From assembly GCA_900318375.1 (NCBI GenBank), contig ONKG01000002.1:1-64000 (forward strand): 64,000 nt of DNA, read 5' to 3'. Both the position numbers and the translations under genes were made by a program. The notes under the pieces are model-generated. The model worked only from the letters and a program-made list of their open reading frames with translations, was not told where the DNA came from and ran no database searches. Source of the stretch: an uncultured Lachnospiraceae bacterium. GTDB taxonomy: Bacteria > Bacillota > Clostridia > Lachnospirales > Lachnospiraceae. Below, piece by piece: positions 16,786 through 25,822 of this stretch; positions within the stretch are counted from its first letter, which is position 1, and each line of letters begins with the position of its first letter.

Positions 16786-19590
16786 TCACCATGTCACGGC
16801 GATGTCGATCTGATGGGAATTGTGGCTGGCAAATCCGCCGGTGTCACAGACGATGCAGGTACCCAGACTGCTTTCGACAAGGGAGCCCCGGGGATGTACG
16901 CTCAGATTTGCGGCGCACATGATATAATCACCCAGCATCTTGCATCCGTCGTCGCGGACCCAGTATTCATCCGTATTTCCCATGCGGCGCATGATACTGA
17001 CAACGCCGCTCATATTGAGGTTGTAATAAGTCTCTTTGCCGCTGGGACCCATAACAGATCCGTTTCCCCTCGAGAGAACGGGACCGTCCCAGTTGGGATT
17101 TCTGGTCTGCTTGCGGAGCATCTCCCGGTGGGCGATCGCCGCCTGGATCTCCTCGGTCCTTGCACGGACATCGGCGGCGCGGTCCTCCAGCTCATTCTCC
17201 TTGACAGAATGCATGGAGGCCGTGAGCACGTCCTTCTCCGCCCGGTATTCCTCCTCCCTGGCCCGCAATCCGTCCAGAACAGAGGCATCTGCCGTCACTT
17301 TGCTGTTTTCGAGGAAATAGATTTTTCCGTCCCTGACGATACGTACATAGGCTGGATTGTCTTTTCCTGTGACATGCACTTCGGAATACTTGGGAAGGGA
17401 GACCGTAGACAGCATATCATCGCCTGCTTTTTCCAGGACCCAGGCCTGTCCGGTCAGATAAGCAGTCTCATCCGTAATGGTAAAGTAGGTTCCGGATCCA
17501 AACCGGGAACCAGGTTTGGGTGAGGCTGCCGCATCATGACGGCCTGTCTGCATAACGGCTATGTTGGCCGGGTTGGCGAGAGGAGATTCTTCCTGTCCGG
17601 CATCATCTTCCGTCTCAGGGATGAAGCTGCGGACGCCGGCTGCATTCCCGCTTGTCTGCCCGCCTGCCGCCCCGGCTGCGGTATCCATAAGCTGCCAGCA
17701 TCCTGTACTGTCGCATTTGATGCCCGGATATTGGTCCTGACACAGCCAGGAGACACATCTGGTCGCAAGGGGCGCCATGGGCACTTCCTCTTTCAGGATG
17801 TCGAATGCCTGCCCCATGGCCTGTTTGTATTCTTCCTCATCGGAGGTCTCTGAGGCCTTTTCGAACAGAAGGTCATACTGTTCTGAAGAAAAACCGCTGA
17901 TATTGTTTTCATTATCCGTTGCAAATGCAGCCAGTTCCGCCGCGGGAAGATCCGAGGGGAGATAAATACTGCCGCAGAAGATATCGAAGGTACCTGCGGT
18001 TTTTTCCTGGGCAAGGTCTTTCGCGCCCACGGCTTCTACCCGCACCTCGATCCCGAGATCTTTCCAGACGGATGCGAGGTATTCCGCTGTCAGCAAAGCG
18101 CCGCCGTCTTCCCCTGCGATACAGGAGAGAACGGGAATCCCCTCTCCGTTTTTATATCCTGCTTCTTCCAGAAGCTTTTTTGCCTCCGACATATCATCTT
18201 CAACAAGGCCCTGATTCCCGCGGCCGTCCGCGCTTTCAGGCAGATAGACATCCTGCAGGATCTCCGAAGCTATGAACGTGCGGTCCACTGACATGGAGAG
18301 GGCACGGCGCACCCGCGCATCCGCCAGCGCTTCGTGCCGGCAGTTAAAGCAGATCCCCATTGTATCGGGAAGGCTTGTTTTATGCACCAGATTTCCGGCC
18401 TCCAGAATCTTTTCCTCTTCTTCGGGGATTTCGGAAACTGCATCCATTTCACCGTTCAGAAAAGCGGAATACTCTTCATTGACATCGCCGTCTATGATCC
18501 AGTGGACAATGTCAAATGCAGTTTGAGAATTATCTGAAGTATCGGAATTCCGATACCAGGGATTTTTCTTCAGGACAAATTCTCTTCCCTCATCGACGGA
18601 GTCAATATAATAGGGGCCGTTTCCCGTGACCTCATTCCAGTCGGCCGGAGGAGCATCATCAGCGTCCTCCTGAATCTGTTCCCGGATGGGCAGGAGGGAC
18701 CAGGACGCGCAGAGTCTCGCAAAATCGGGATCAGGCGTGAGAAGATTTACCGAGAAAGTGTTCTTGTCCTCCGCGCGGACCTGAAGCGCAGTCACATCGC
18801 CGTTCAGGACATCCTCATAACCGGCGATATTCTGTGTCAGATACTGGCCGTAAAGCGCTTCCCTGGAGGTGTCTGCCAGATTCATAAAAAGGGTCACAAA
18901 ATCCGAGGCCTCCATGGAGGAGCCGTCCGACCATTTGAGTTCTTTCCGCAGATGGAAGGTCCATTTCAGTCCGTCTTCGGAAACCTCCCAGGATTCGGCG
19001 CAGCCCGGAGCAGGTTCATTGTTTTCGTCAAGCACCGTCAGACCTTCGGTGACCAGCCTCAGCAGGCTTGCAGTGTCCAGATCCATTGTCCTCTGGGGCA
19101 CCGGATCGTCCGGAGCTCCCGCAAGATGTACACGGATCCCCCCGTCCTCTTCCCCCTGAGAAAAAACAGCAGCGGAGGAATCCGGTGAATCCGCACTGTC
19201 CAGAGGAGCCGCGCTTTCTGAGGTATCTGCGTTTTCCGGATTCTCTGCAGCTGCAGCAGTCGATGCTTCTGCGCTCTGTCCGTTTTCTGAATCCTCAGCC
19301 GCTGTTTCAGCTGCCGTGGATGCGGCTGTCGAATCCGCGGTCTCAGCAGGAGACGCTGTCCCTGCTGTCGCAGAGGTCTCCGCAGTCTGAGCGGTCCCCG
19401 AGGCTGAGGCTGAAGCCGCGGAGGCGTTTTCCGCTGCGTAAAGACATCCGCTTTGTGTCATTCCCTGTACAGAGAGAGGTGAAAGTACTGTCACAGCCGC
19501 CAGAAGCACAGCCGCTGCTCTGCTTCCCGGCGCTCTGTACTTGATGGTCTTGTCATTTCCGCTGCCAGCCTTTTTGTGGAAATACTGCAT
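16786..19590 (-). CDS. Secreted peptide-binding (SBP family 5) protein fused to a 3D domain
   Basis: A 934-residue exported protein. An N-terminal hydrophobic segment (about 24-43) ends near YAAEN; there is no lipobox. A Ser/Ala/Glu-rich linker (about 55-145) is followed by an ABC-type family 5 substrate-binding domain (about 150-640), with the classical SWEVSEDGLKWTFHLRKELKWSDG segment. A second part holds an SH3-like stretch (about 690-770), a charged helical segment and a C-terminal 3D/RlpA-like domain (about 845-934) with HPRGSLVE, CDTGG and QIDIAVTW. The third conserved Asp of 3D domains appears to be Asn (AANLSV). No ABC permease is adjacent. The mix suggests a wall-associated protein rather than a normal transporter subunit; this is inference. 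Confidence 0.82.
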   Translation of the reverse strand: MQYFHKKAGSGNDKTIKYRAPGSRAAAVLLAAVTVLSPLSVQGMTQSGCLYAAENASAASASASGTAQTAETSATAGTASPAETADSTAASTAAETAAEDSENGQSAEASTAAAAENPENADTSESAAPLDSADSPDSSAAVFSQGEEDGGIRVHLAGAPDDPVPQRTMDLDTASLLRLVTEGLTVLDENNEPAPGCAESWEVSEDGLKWTFHLRKELKWSDGSSMEASDFVTLFMNLADTSREALYGQYLTQNIAGYEDVLNGDVTALQVRAEDKNTFSVNLLTPDPDFARLCASWSLLPIREQIQEDADDAPPADWNEVTGNGPYYIDSVDEGREFVLKKNPWYRNSDTSDNSQTAFDIVHWIIDGDVNEEYSAFLNGEMDAVSEIPEEEEKILEAGNLVHKTSLPDTMGICFNCRHEALADARVRRALSMSVDRTFIASEILQDVYLPESADGRGNQGLVEDDMSEAKKLLEEAGYKNGEGIPVLSCIAGEDGGALLTAEYLASVWKDLGIEVRVEAVGAKDLAQEKTAGTFDIFCGSIYLPSDLPAAELAAFATDNENNISGFSSEQYDLLFEKASETSDEEEYKQAMGQAFDILKEEVPMAPLATRCVSWLCQDQYPGIKCDSTGCWQLMDTAAGAAGGQTSGNAAGVRSFIPETEDDAGQEESPLANPANIAVMQTGRHDAAASPKPGSRFGSGTYFTITDETAYLTGQAWVLEKAGDDMLSTVSLPKYSEVHVTGKDNPAYVRIVRDGKIYFLENSKVTADASVLDGLRAREEEYRAEKDVLTASMHSVKENELEDRAADVRARTEEIQAAIAHREMLRKQTRNPNWDGPVLSRGNGSVMGPSGKETYYNLNMSGVVSIMRRMGNTDEYWVRDDGCKMLGDYIMCAANLSVHPRGSLVESSLGTCIVCDTGGFASHNSHQIDIAVTW

Positions 19591-20032
19591 AGAATATCCC
19601 TTTCCGACAAAATAGTTCGGGTGTTGAACATGGTGCCCTGAGCACCTGCAAAATCACAAATTTAAAATTTTTGTAATATTTGTAATATTTATGATACATG
19701 ATAAATGTCTCTATGTCAAAAAATACACGCTATGCCGGGACAGCAGCATCTCCTTCAGCTCCTTCAGCTCCTTCAGCTCTGAGCGAAAAAGCAGCGTCTG
19801 CGAGCCTGCCGGTATGGCTCCTCGCTGCCCTGCCCATACCATACACGGACAAATCAAAGCACAGGCACCCGGAGCTCGCTCGTAAGTGGCAATCTGTTGA
19901 TTCGGACGTATATAATAATCAGCGTAATGTCCGAATCCTGCGGACACAAAAAAGACAGCAATCCCCGGTTAATCCGGGAGAAAGGAAAAAATCCAATCAC
20001 CCTTGCGGATGATCGGATTCTTGGTAATACAT
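19591..20032. other. Intergenic region between divergent genes
   Basis: The region between the binding protein (minus) and the VanZ-like gene (plus) is AT-rich at 19660-19710 with a direct repeat TTTGTAATATT. It also has three copies of a 9-bp unit CTCCTTCAG at about 19750-19780. No gene is supported. Confidence 0.45.
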
Positions 20033-20428
20033 ATGGTCAGATTTTTATATTTTCTGGTAAACGGAATCGCCCGTATACACGACAAGATCCTGCAGCTCAA
20101 CGACTCCTCTGCACTCTTTTTGTCGGACAAGCAGCTGCATTTTGCGATTATGGGACTGATCGGAATGGGACTCCTTCTGGTAATCTATCCCTTGTTTATC
20201 GTTCTTTCCAAAAAACATGTGCTCGCCATAGCCTGGATCTATGTCTTCACGGTCATGGTGGTTCTTTCTTTCGCGATCGAGATCGGGCAGGGGATCACCA
20301 ACACCGGAAATGTTGACCTGGATGATGTGATCTCGGGACTTGCGGGCTTTATGGTCCTCTTTATCATCTTCGCTGTCTTGAGGATGATCTTTCTGGGAAT
20401 CAAAAATCTCCTTTTCCCCCCGGAATAA
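20033..20428 (+). CDS. VanZ-like membrane protein
   Basis: A 131-residue protein with about four membrane segments. The motif DKQLHF, followed by SFAIEIGQ and a later DLDD, fits the VanZ-like pattern (D-K-x-x-H-F, E-x-x-Q, D-x-x-D). VanZ proteins are linked with glycopeptide tolerance and other envelope functions; none can be assigned here. The start is uncertain: in-frame TTG (20003) and ATG (20009) lie upstream, and the only purine-rich site (GGGAGAAAGG) is too far from all of them. I chose the ATG at 20033 because the aligned family start MxRFLYFLxN begins there. Confidence 0.6.
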   Translation: MVRFLYFLVNGIARIHDKILQLNDSSALFLSDKQLHFAIMGLIGMGLLLVIYPLFIVLSKKHVLAIAWIYVFTVMVVLSFAIEIGQGITNTGNVDLDDVISGLAGFMVLFIIFAVLRMIFLGIKNLLFPPE

Positions 20429-20437
20429 ACTCCGGCA

Positions 20438-20474
20438 GAAAAAGAAACAGCCCGGGGCCTTTTCCGCCCCGGGC
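20438..20474 (-). terminator. Terminator between VanZ-like and acyltransferase genes
   Basis: GCCCGGGG (20450-20457) pairs with CCCCGGGC (20467-20474). On the minus strand it is followed by TGTTTCTTTTT, so it best serves the minus-strand acyltransferase gene. Confidence 0.65.
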
Positions 20475-20672
20475 ATGATTTCGGTATCAGGGCATTCCCC
20501 CTGCGGTATGATTTCGGTATCAGGGACATTTGCCTCCCTGCGGCACGATTCCAGCATCAGCGGCCGGTTCCGCCCCATGACAGGATTTCGGCATCAGGGG
20601 CATTCCCCCTGCGACATGATCTCTGCATCAGGAGCATTCCCCCAGCGGTATGATCTCTGCCTCAGGCACGGC
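20473..20672. repeat. Degenerate tandem repeat of about 36 bp
   Basis: Five to six imperfect units containing ATGATTTCGGTATCAGGG and CATTCCCCCTGCGG (starts near 20473, 20507, 20544, 20583, 20615, 20650) lie just downstream of the acyltransferase gene and reach its 3' end. Confidence 0.75.
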
Positions 20673-21894
20673 TTCTGCTTCTGACAAGCCGGAACTGCAG
20701 AACCGGACGACGGTGCAGAACAGGATGGCGGTGCAGATTCGCAGAGACAGCCTGCAGAAAAACTGAAAATGCGAAAATCCCAAAATAGATCAGCAGGCAC
20801 TGTGTCCACTGTGTGCTCCTGGGGAAATACCAGGGGATAAGTTTTCTGAAAAGCGTCTGGGTCACATACATGGGTAAACTGATTTTCCCCAGATATGTGA
20901 AAACCGGATGATCGAATATGCCGGAATGACACAGGGCTCCCTCTCCGCTGAAAGTGATCGCGACCAGGACAAACAAAAGATAAAACACTGCCAGGCCGTA
21001 CTTTCCTGGCATGTCGCTGCACATATAGGCAAGGGAAAGGAAAAGGCAGGCAAGCGCAATAAATGAAAGCAGGATACGCCCCGCCCTGGAGTGCACATGC
21101 CCCTGCATGCGCCTGCTGATTTCAAAAGCTGTTGCTCCCAGGGAGATTTCCGCGAAGGCACGGATATTGGTCTTATAGGTGATAAAAAACCAGTCTTCGA
21201 TATTTCCCAGCGATCCCGTGCAGATAATGATCGCTCCCAGCAGCACCGCGCACAGAAGGGGCGCTGCCGCCAGTGTAAACACATGATAAAAGCGCCGGCA
21301 CAGCGGATATACCACAAAAAGCGCAAGCAGCATAGAGCTCAGATACCATGTACATCCGATAAAAGGCTTGCCGAATCCCATTCTCTGCAGGAAAAACAGG
21401 GAAGGGAGCCTGAGCAGAAAATAATCCAGGCTCAGTGTCCGCTCTGTCAAAAATTGGATGACCACTGTCAAAGCACAAGCCAGAAGATAATAAGGAAAGA
21501 TCGCGTTCGCCTTGTGGCGCACAAACTGTACAGTTTCCTCCATGAGCCGCCCTCTGCCGGCCTTTCCGGCGGGCCTTTTCCCGGTATCCGCGGGCTTGAG
21601 GGCCTCTGCAGACTCAACAGGTATTGCACCTCCTGTATTAACGCCCGATTCCCGTGGCTGTATATATTTCGTATAGATGGTTTTTGCCATCAGCCATCCG
21701 GTTACCAGAAAGAAGAATTCCACTCCTATGTTTCCGTGTTTGAAAAATGTGACCGGAATCTCTCTGACTACGGCAATGACTTTCTTCTGGTCCCAGAGGT
21801 CCAGATTTATATGAAAGAAAATAATGATCGATGTAAACAGAAAACGCAGCAGCTCCACGCTGGCGTTTTTTGTTTTGCCGGTATGACCGTTCAT
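20662..21894 (-). CDS. Acyltransferase 3 family membrane protein
   Basis: A 410-residue integral membrane protein of the acyltransferase 3 (OafA/YrhL-like) family, which transfers acyl groups to surface glycans or wall polymers. The N-terminal ELLRFLFTSIIIFFHIN and GNIGVEFFFLVTGWLMA motifs hold the conserved Arg and His and the first two helices; about ten helices follow. The C-terminal tail is rich in His and Arg (NLHRHPVLHRRPVLQFRLVRSRSRA), is unlike the family, and overlaps the repeat region, so read-through into repeat DNA may have lengthened the gene. The start is uncertain: GTG at 21921 or ATG at 21894; AGAGGAG lies between them. Confidence 0.8.
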   Translation of the reverse strand: MNGHTGKTKNASVELLRFLFTSIIIFFHINLDLWDQKKVIAVVREIPVTFFKHGNIGVEFFFLVTGWLMAKTIYTKYIQPRESGVNTGGAIPVESAEALKPADTGKRPAGKAGRGRLMEETVQFVRHKANAIFPYYLLACALTVVIQFLTERTLSLDYFLLRLPSLFFLQRMGFGKPFIGCTWYLSSMLLALFVVYPLCRRFYHVFTLAAAPLLCAVLLGAIIICTGSLGNIEDWFFITYKTNIRAFAEISLGATAFEISRRMQGHVHSRAGRILLSFIALACLFLSLAYMCSDMPGKYGLAVFYLLFVLVAITFSGEGALCHSGIFDHPVFTYLGKISLPMYVTQTLFRKLIPWYFPRSTQWTQCLLIYFGIFAFSVFLQAVSANLHRHPVLHRRPVLQFRLVRSRSRA

Positions 21895-22314
21895 GTTTCT
21901 GCTGTATGCTCCTCTTTGCACTAAAAAAACAATGCTGTTTGACCTGTTGTAACATCATCGCAGCGCCGCAGCGCATTTCGCCCTGCCGACAGGTTCTCGA
22001 TGCTTCGTTTCTCATAAGTGCATCAGTATAGCACGCAGTCCGAAACCTGCAAGAGTCTTATCAGATTACACGCTTAAAAATACAATTTTGTGATTCGATG
22101 AAGAAAAAACAGATTAAAAGCTTCCTGAAGGCACTGTAAACTGCAATATATGCCAGTGCTTTCAGGAAGCTTTATCTTTTCTATTATTCTTCTTATCTTT
22201 ATTTCTTTATTTTTTATGGCTGTGCTGACTCTGACGTACCGGGATCATTATCTTTTATATAAGGGTGCACGTGAAGGGTGCACGTGTTCATCCGTGCCCG
22301 GTATTGTCCGTTTT
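21895..22314. other. Intergenic region upstream of the acyltransferase gene
   Basis: No gene is supported. It contains the terminator at 22116-22173 and an AT-rich stretch with the likely promoter of the acyltransferase gene. Confidence 0.4.
22116..22173 (-). terminator. Terminator of the GH3 lipoprotein gene
   Basis: A long inverted repeat pairs AAAGCTTCCTGAAGGCACTG (22117-22136) with its near-perfect complement ending at 22173. On the minus strand it is followed by TTAATCTGTTTTTT. Confidence 0.75.
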
Positions 22315-24345
22315 TTACTCTGACTGCTCCTGTTCAGCTGTTTCTTCAGTCGTTTTTTCGACTGTTTCTTCAGTAGTTTCTTCGAATGTTTCTTCAGTCG
22401 TTTTTTCGACTGTTTCCTCAGTAGTTTCTTCGACTGTTTCTTCGGCTGTTTCTTCAGCTGTTTCTCCAGTAGTTTCTTCGACAGTTTCTTCTGTAGTTTC
22501 TTCGGTAGTTTCCTCAGCTGTTTCTCCAGTAGTTTCTTCGGTAGTTTCCTCAGCTGTTTCTCCAGTAGTATCTTCGGCAGTTTCCTCAGCTATTTCTCCA
22601 GTCATTTGTTCAGCTGTTTCTTGTGCAGTTCCCACTGGAGTGTCCGCCAGAGCCGCTCTGGCGCACAGGATGCGGAAAAGAGATTCGTCAATCCTCTCTT
22701 CACTGATCCGTCCGTCATTGACAGCATCAATAATTCCCTGACGGGCGGAGTAAAAATCGGCAGACATGAGCAGAATGTCCACACCCGCGTCAACAGCCAT
22801 CACTGCCGCTTCCGCACTGCCAAAGCGCTCTGATACAGCGCCCATCCCCAGAGAATCTGTGATCACGATCCCATCGTATCCCAGTTCTCCCCGCAGAATG
22901 TCCGTGATAATTGTCTTATTGAGCGAAGCGGGCAGGTCGGAACCGGAAAGTTCGGAGTTGCTCAGATGTGAGATCATTACCATCTCTGTTCCGGCGTCGA
23001 TGCCGCCTTTGAACGAAAGGAACTCCGTGCTGCGATAGTCTTCAATCGTCCTTGAAGACCAGGCGCCGCCGGTATGGGTGTCTGTCTCGGTGTCTCCAAG
23101 TCCGGGGAAATGTTTGACACAAGATGCGATTCCGTATTCGTGAAGGCCGTCGATATAGCGGTGCACCATCTGACCGCACAACTCAGGATCAGTTCCAAAA
23201 GAACGGTCTCCGATAGTCACATTGCCAGGGTCCACCAGTACATCTGCGTCGGGTGCCAGGTCCAGGTTAAAACCGAGCATCTGCAGATATTCGCCGATGG
23301 TGCTTCCCGCCTCGTATGCGGCCTCCGGATCTCCGGTCGCACCGACACTCTGCATAGTGCCGACATAGGGAACATCGATCGCGCTGCTTCCGATGCGCAT
23401 GACATTTCCGCCTTCTTCATCGACCGCCAGGAAAAGCGGGATCACCAGGCCGGATTTCTGCGGGCCTTCCGAATCTTCCGGTGCGGCAGCTTCTGCAGAT
23501 GCATCTGTACCTGTTCCGGCTTCCGCTGCTTCTGTACCTGCATCTGTGCCTGTGCCGGTTTCTGCTGCGGCGGCTCCCGATGCTGTATCTGTACCGGTTT
23601 CCGGAGCGGCAGCTTCCGACGCTTCTGCCGCGGCATCTGTACCGGCTTCCGGTACCTGTTCCGTTTTTTCATCCCTGCCAATGTATGCGCTTCCGAATTC
23701 TTTCGTCGCCGCAAGCATTTGCTGCACCTGTTCCCGGTCCACGATATTTGATGCAAAATAGACTATGCCCGCGACCGGATAATTCTCCAGGGCTTCCCTT
23801 GTCGTCGCTCCGGCTTCGGTGACCTGACCATATCCGGTCAGTGCCTCCGGTGTGATGATGAAAAGACCGCTGACCTTATCTTCAAGGGATAATGTCTGTA
23901 TATATTCCCGAATCATTTTTTCCCTTTTCTGCTGCTCTGTCATGGGCTCTGTTTCCGGTTTTGAAAACTCCGCCCCTCCAGTCTTTCCCGCTCCTGAATC
24001 CGCAGCAGAACTGTTTTCCGGATTTGATGCTCCCGCAGATGCGGACTGCGTCTTTTCGCCGGCGGAAGGCTGGTCATTATCCTCTTCGGTCTGTACAGCC
24101 GAGGTTGTGTCTCCTGTACTTGTCTCTGTCTTTTTTCCACCAGTCTTTCCGTCCGAACCGGATACATCCCCGCCGCCTCCGGACAGAGTGCAGCCTGCCA
24201 GAAGTGCACAGATCAGAACCAGCGCGGCACAGCGTCCAAGCCGGACATGACGTTTCTTCAATAAGACCTGACCGACAGGCTGTTTTCCTGACATACTGAT
24301 TCGATTCAAAAAGCATATAATATTTTTCTTCAATAGTGTTTTCAT
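22315..24345 (-). CDS. Glycoside hydrolase family 3 lipoprotein (NagZ-like)
   Basis: A 676-residue lipoprotein with lipobox LLAGC (Cys52), so it is anchored outside the membrane. Residues about 150-580 form a GH3 N-terminal domain of the beta-N-acetylhexosaminidase type, acting on N-acetylglucosamine-containing wall fragments. It has KHFPGLGDTETDTH, whose Asp-His dyad is the acid/base of NagZ enzymes, and the nucleophile Asp in ITDSLGMGA. Two Ala/Glu/Thr/Gly-rich linkers lie around the N-terminus and near residues 215-290. The last 95 residues are a repeated (EETxEETT) tail. The first ATG at 24345 gives a long signal; the in-frame ATG at 24294 is an alternative. Neither has a good ribosome binding site. 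Confidence 0.88.
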   Translation of the reverse strand: MKTLLKKNIICFLNRISMSGKQPVGQVLLKKRHVRLGRCAALVLICALLAGCTLSGGGGDVSGSDGKTGGKKTETSTGDTTSAVQTEEDNDQPSAGEKTQSASAGASNPENSSAADSGAGKTGGAEFSKPETEPMTEQQKREKMIREYIQTLSLEDKVSGLFIITPEALTGYGQVTEAGATTREALENYPVAGIVYFASNIVDREQVQQMLAATKEFGSAYIGRDEKTEQVPEAGTDAAAEASEAAAPETGTDTASGAAAAETGTGTDAGTEAAEAGTGTDASAEAAAPEDSEGPQKSGLVIPLFLAVDEEGGNVMRIGSSAIDVPYVGTMQSVGATGDPEAAYEAGSTIGEYLQMLGFNLDLAPDADVLVDPGNVTIGDRSFGTDPELCGQMVHRYIDGLHEYGIASCVKHFPGLGDTETDTHTGGAWSSRTIEDYRSTEFLSFKGGIDAGTEMVMISHLSNSELSGSDLPASLNKTIITDILRGELGYDGIVITDSLGMGAVSERFGSAEAAVMAVDAGVDILLMSADFYSARQGIIDAVNDGRISEERIDESLFRILCARAALADTPVGTAQETAEQMTGEIAEETAEDTTGETAEETTEETTGETAEETTEETTEETVEETTGETAEETAEETVEETTEETVEKTTEETFEETTEETVEKTTEETAEQEQSE

Positions 24346-24644
24346 CCGTACTTATACTCTTGTAATTGCTCTTGTACTTTTGTACTTACTCTTGTTCTTT
24401 TTCTTGTAATCCTGCAAATCCTTTTGTTTACAAGACTTCATGGACAAGACTGTGCTTTGTTCCGCACTTACTCGTCCCTGCAGTGCTTATGCCGCAGACT
24501 GCTTAAGCCGCAGACAGCTTATGCTGTAGGCTGCTTATACCTGCTGACTGGCTGTCGGCACGCCGCAGGCTGCTTATGCCGCAGACAGCTTATACCCGCT
24601 GACTGGCTGTCGGCACGCCGCAGGCTGCTTATGCCGCAGACAGC
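24346..24644. other. Intergenic region with decayed copies of the next gene's 3' end
   Basis: 24350-24420 is low-complexity (CTCTTGTACTTT type). 24480-24644 holds tandem 55-bp repeats that copy the 3' end of the ArsD-like gene (see repeat). No intact gene is present. Confidence 0.6.
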
Positions 24645-24679
24645 TTATACCTGCTGACTGGCTGTCGGCACGCCGCAGG
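24515..24679. repeat. 55-bp tandem repeat formed from the end of the ArsD-like gene
   Basis: The unit beginning CTGCTTATGCCGCAGACAGC and ending GGCACGCCGCAGG occurs at about 24570-24624 and 24625-24679. A partial third copy is at about 24531-24569, and shorter relics reach about 24485. The copy at 24625-24679 contains the last codons and the stop of the gene; the others lie after it. Confidence 0.85.
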
Positions 24680-25061
24680 CGCTGTGGCAGGAAGAACATA
24701 CGCCGTTGCATCCGCTGCCGGCAAATGCCGAGGCAGGATTGGCAAGCATTTCAAGCATATCGGCATCGAGCTGCTCGAGGATTTCCTCATTGGTGGGATA
24801 GCGGCCGGTAAGAACAATTTCCCCATCTGCTGTCATGCAGGGAAATCCGTCCATGCCGTCCGTGCGCATGATCTGCTGTACGGCAGGACTCTCCATAAAG
24901 ATCAGGGCATCCTTGTGCAGATTCATATATTTCGCGTCCGCTCCTCGCGCGCTGAGCGTGTAAAGCATAGTCGTCACACGGCGGTAATCCGCGCCGATTT
25001 CGGTGTCGATCGGCTGTGTCTCGGGTGAAAGATTGATATCGTAGACTCTGAGTGCTTTCAT
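24645..25061 (-). CDS. ArsD-like protein
   Basis: A 138-residue protein resembling the arsenical-binding ArsD family: it has the order KALRVYDINLSP, NLHKDALIFMESPAVQQIM, DGFPCMTADGEIVLTGRYPTNEE. The vicinal Cys pair that binds As(III) near residue 12 in ArsD is absent (SPETQP instead). Near the C-terminus a cluster GCNGVCSSCHSACG could bind metal. No ars genes are adjacent, so a role in arsenite delivery is not supported. The last residues lie in a tandem DNA repeat, so the C-terminus may vary between strains. Confidence 0.6.
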   Translation of the reverse strand: MKALRVYDINLSPETQPIDTEIGADYRRVTTMLYTLSARGADAKYMNLHKDALIFMESPAVQQIMRTDGMDGFPCMTADGEIVLTGRYPTNEEILEQLDADMLEMLANPASAFAGSGCNGVCSSCHSACGVPTASQQV

Positions 25062-25168
25062 AATGGCTTCCTTTTTAATCTTTTTAATCTTTTTATTTTT
25101 TATAGTTTTTATTTTTCATTATAAAATAATGATTTTGGCCCGGGATGCTGCGTTTCTGAACAGTCGGT

Positions 25169-25753
25169 TCACTGCTCCTTTTTACGCAGATTTCTTTCCT
25201 TCAGCAGTTCCTTTCCGATTTTGCCGGTCATGTGGTCAATCGTGATTTCCACACAGCAAAGGGTTCCTCTGCGGATCGTGTCTTCCGTCTCCTCCTTGTA
25301 GAGGTCTTCATATTCCGTGGAATACTTGGCGCCGACCGCATTGGCCGCGCGGCGGAGATTCTCCTCGCCCTCAAGGATCTTTGCCCTTCCGAAAACGATG
25401 ACACTGCAGAATTTCGTCGTGCGCTCTCTGGGCATGATCTCATCCATGGCCACGACAGTAAAAGAGACCTTCTCGTTCCGGCGGATGGCATCAATCTTGT
25501 GGCCGGTTTTGGCACAGTGGAATCCGATGGTTCCCAGGGTGCCCGCCGCAAGCTGCTCTGCCTTTACGCCTTCCGTCTGCGCTGCCTCCTCTTCGATGCC
25601 GGGGCCGGGCGTATAGACGAAATTCACAGGAACTGTATAGGGATATCCGTCATCCCCGTGCAGTCCCAGTACGCCGGTCTTTGCCTGCGATAAAATCTCC
25701 GCGCATTCCTTTGCTGAAATCTGCTGTCCTTTTCGCCTCATCTCACGAAACAT
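25169..25753 (-). CDS. Pyridoxamine 5'-phosphate oxidase family flavin protein (NimA-like)
   Basis: A 194-residue protein with a split-barrel FMN-binding fold: MRRKGQQISAKECAEILSQAKTGVLGL at the start, YPYTVPVNFVY (about 38-48), GFHCAKTGHKIDAIRRNEKVSFTVV (about 73-97) and FCSVIVFGRAKIL. It matches the 5-nitroimidazole reductase-like subgroup common in Clostridia. It probably reduces or binds a flavin-linked substrate; the substrate is not known. The stretch of about 12 residues near 49-65 is a variable insertion. Confidence 0.82.
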   Translation of the reverse strand: MFREMRRKGQQISAKECAEILSQAKTGVLGLHGDDGYPYTVPVNFVYTPGPGIEEEAAQTEGVKAEQLAAGTLGTIGFHCAKTGHKIDAIRRNEKVSFTVVAMDEIMPRERTTKFCSVIVFGRAKILEGEENLRRAANAVGAKYSTEYEDLYKEETEDTIRRGTLCCVEITIDHMTGKIGKELLKERNLRKKEQ

Positions 25754-25822
25754 AATTATATCTTCTCCTCTTCTGGTTTGCCATATTTTTGCGGTTCACT
25801 TTCTTATACAGTTTCCCGGGGC

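Noticed and set aside
21091-21924. 277-residue plus-strand frame inside the acyltransferase gene
   Set aside because: Composition (Gln, Arg, Lys, His) is that of an antisense frame, and the minus-strand product has clear membrane helices and motifs.
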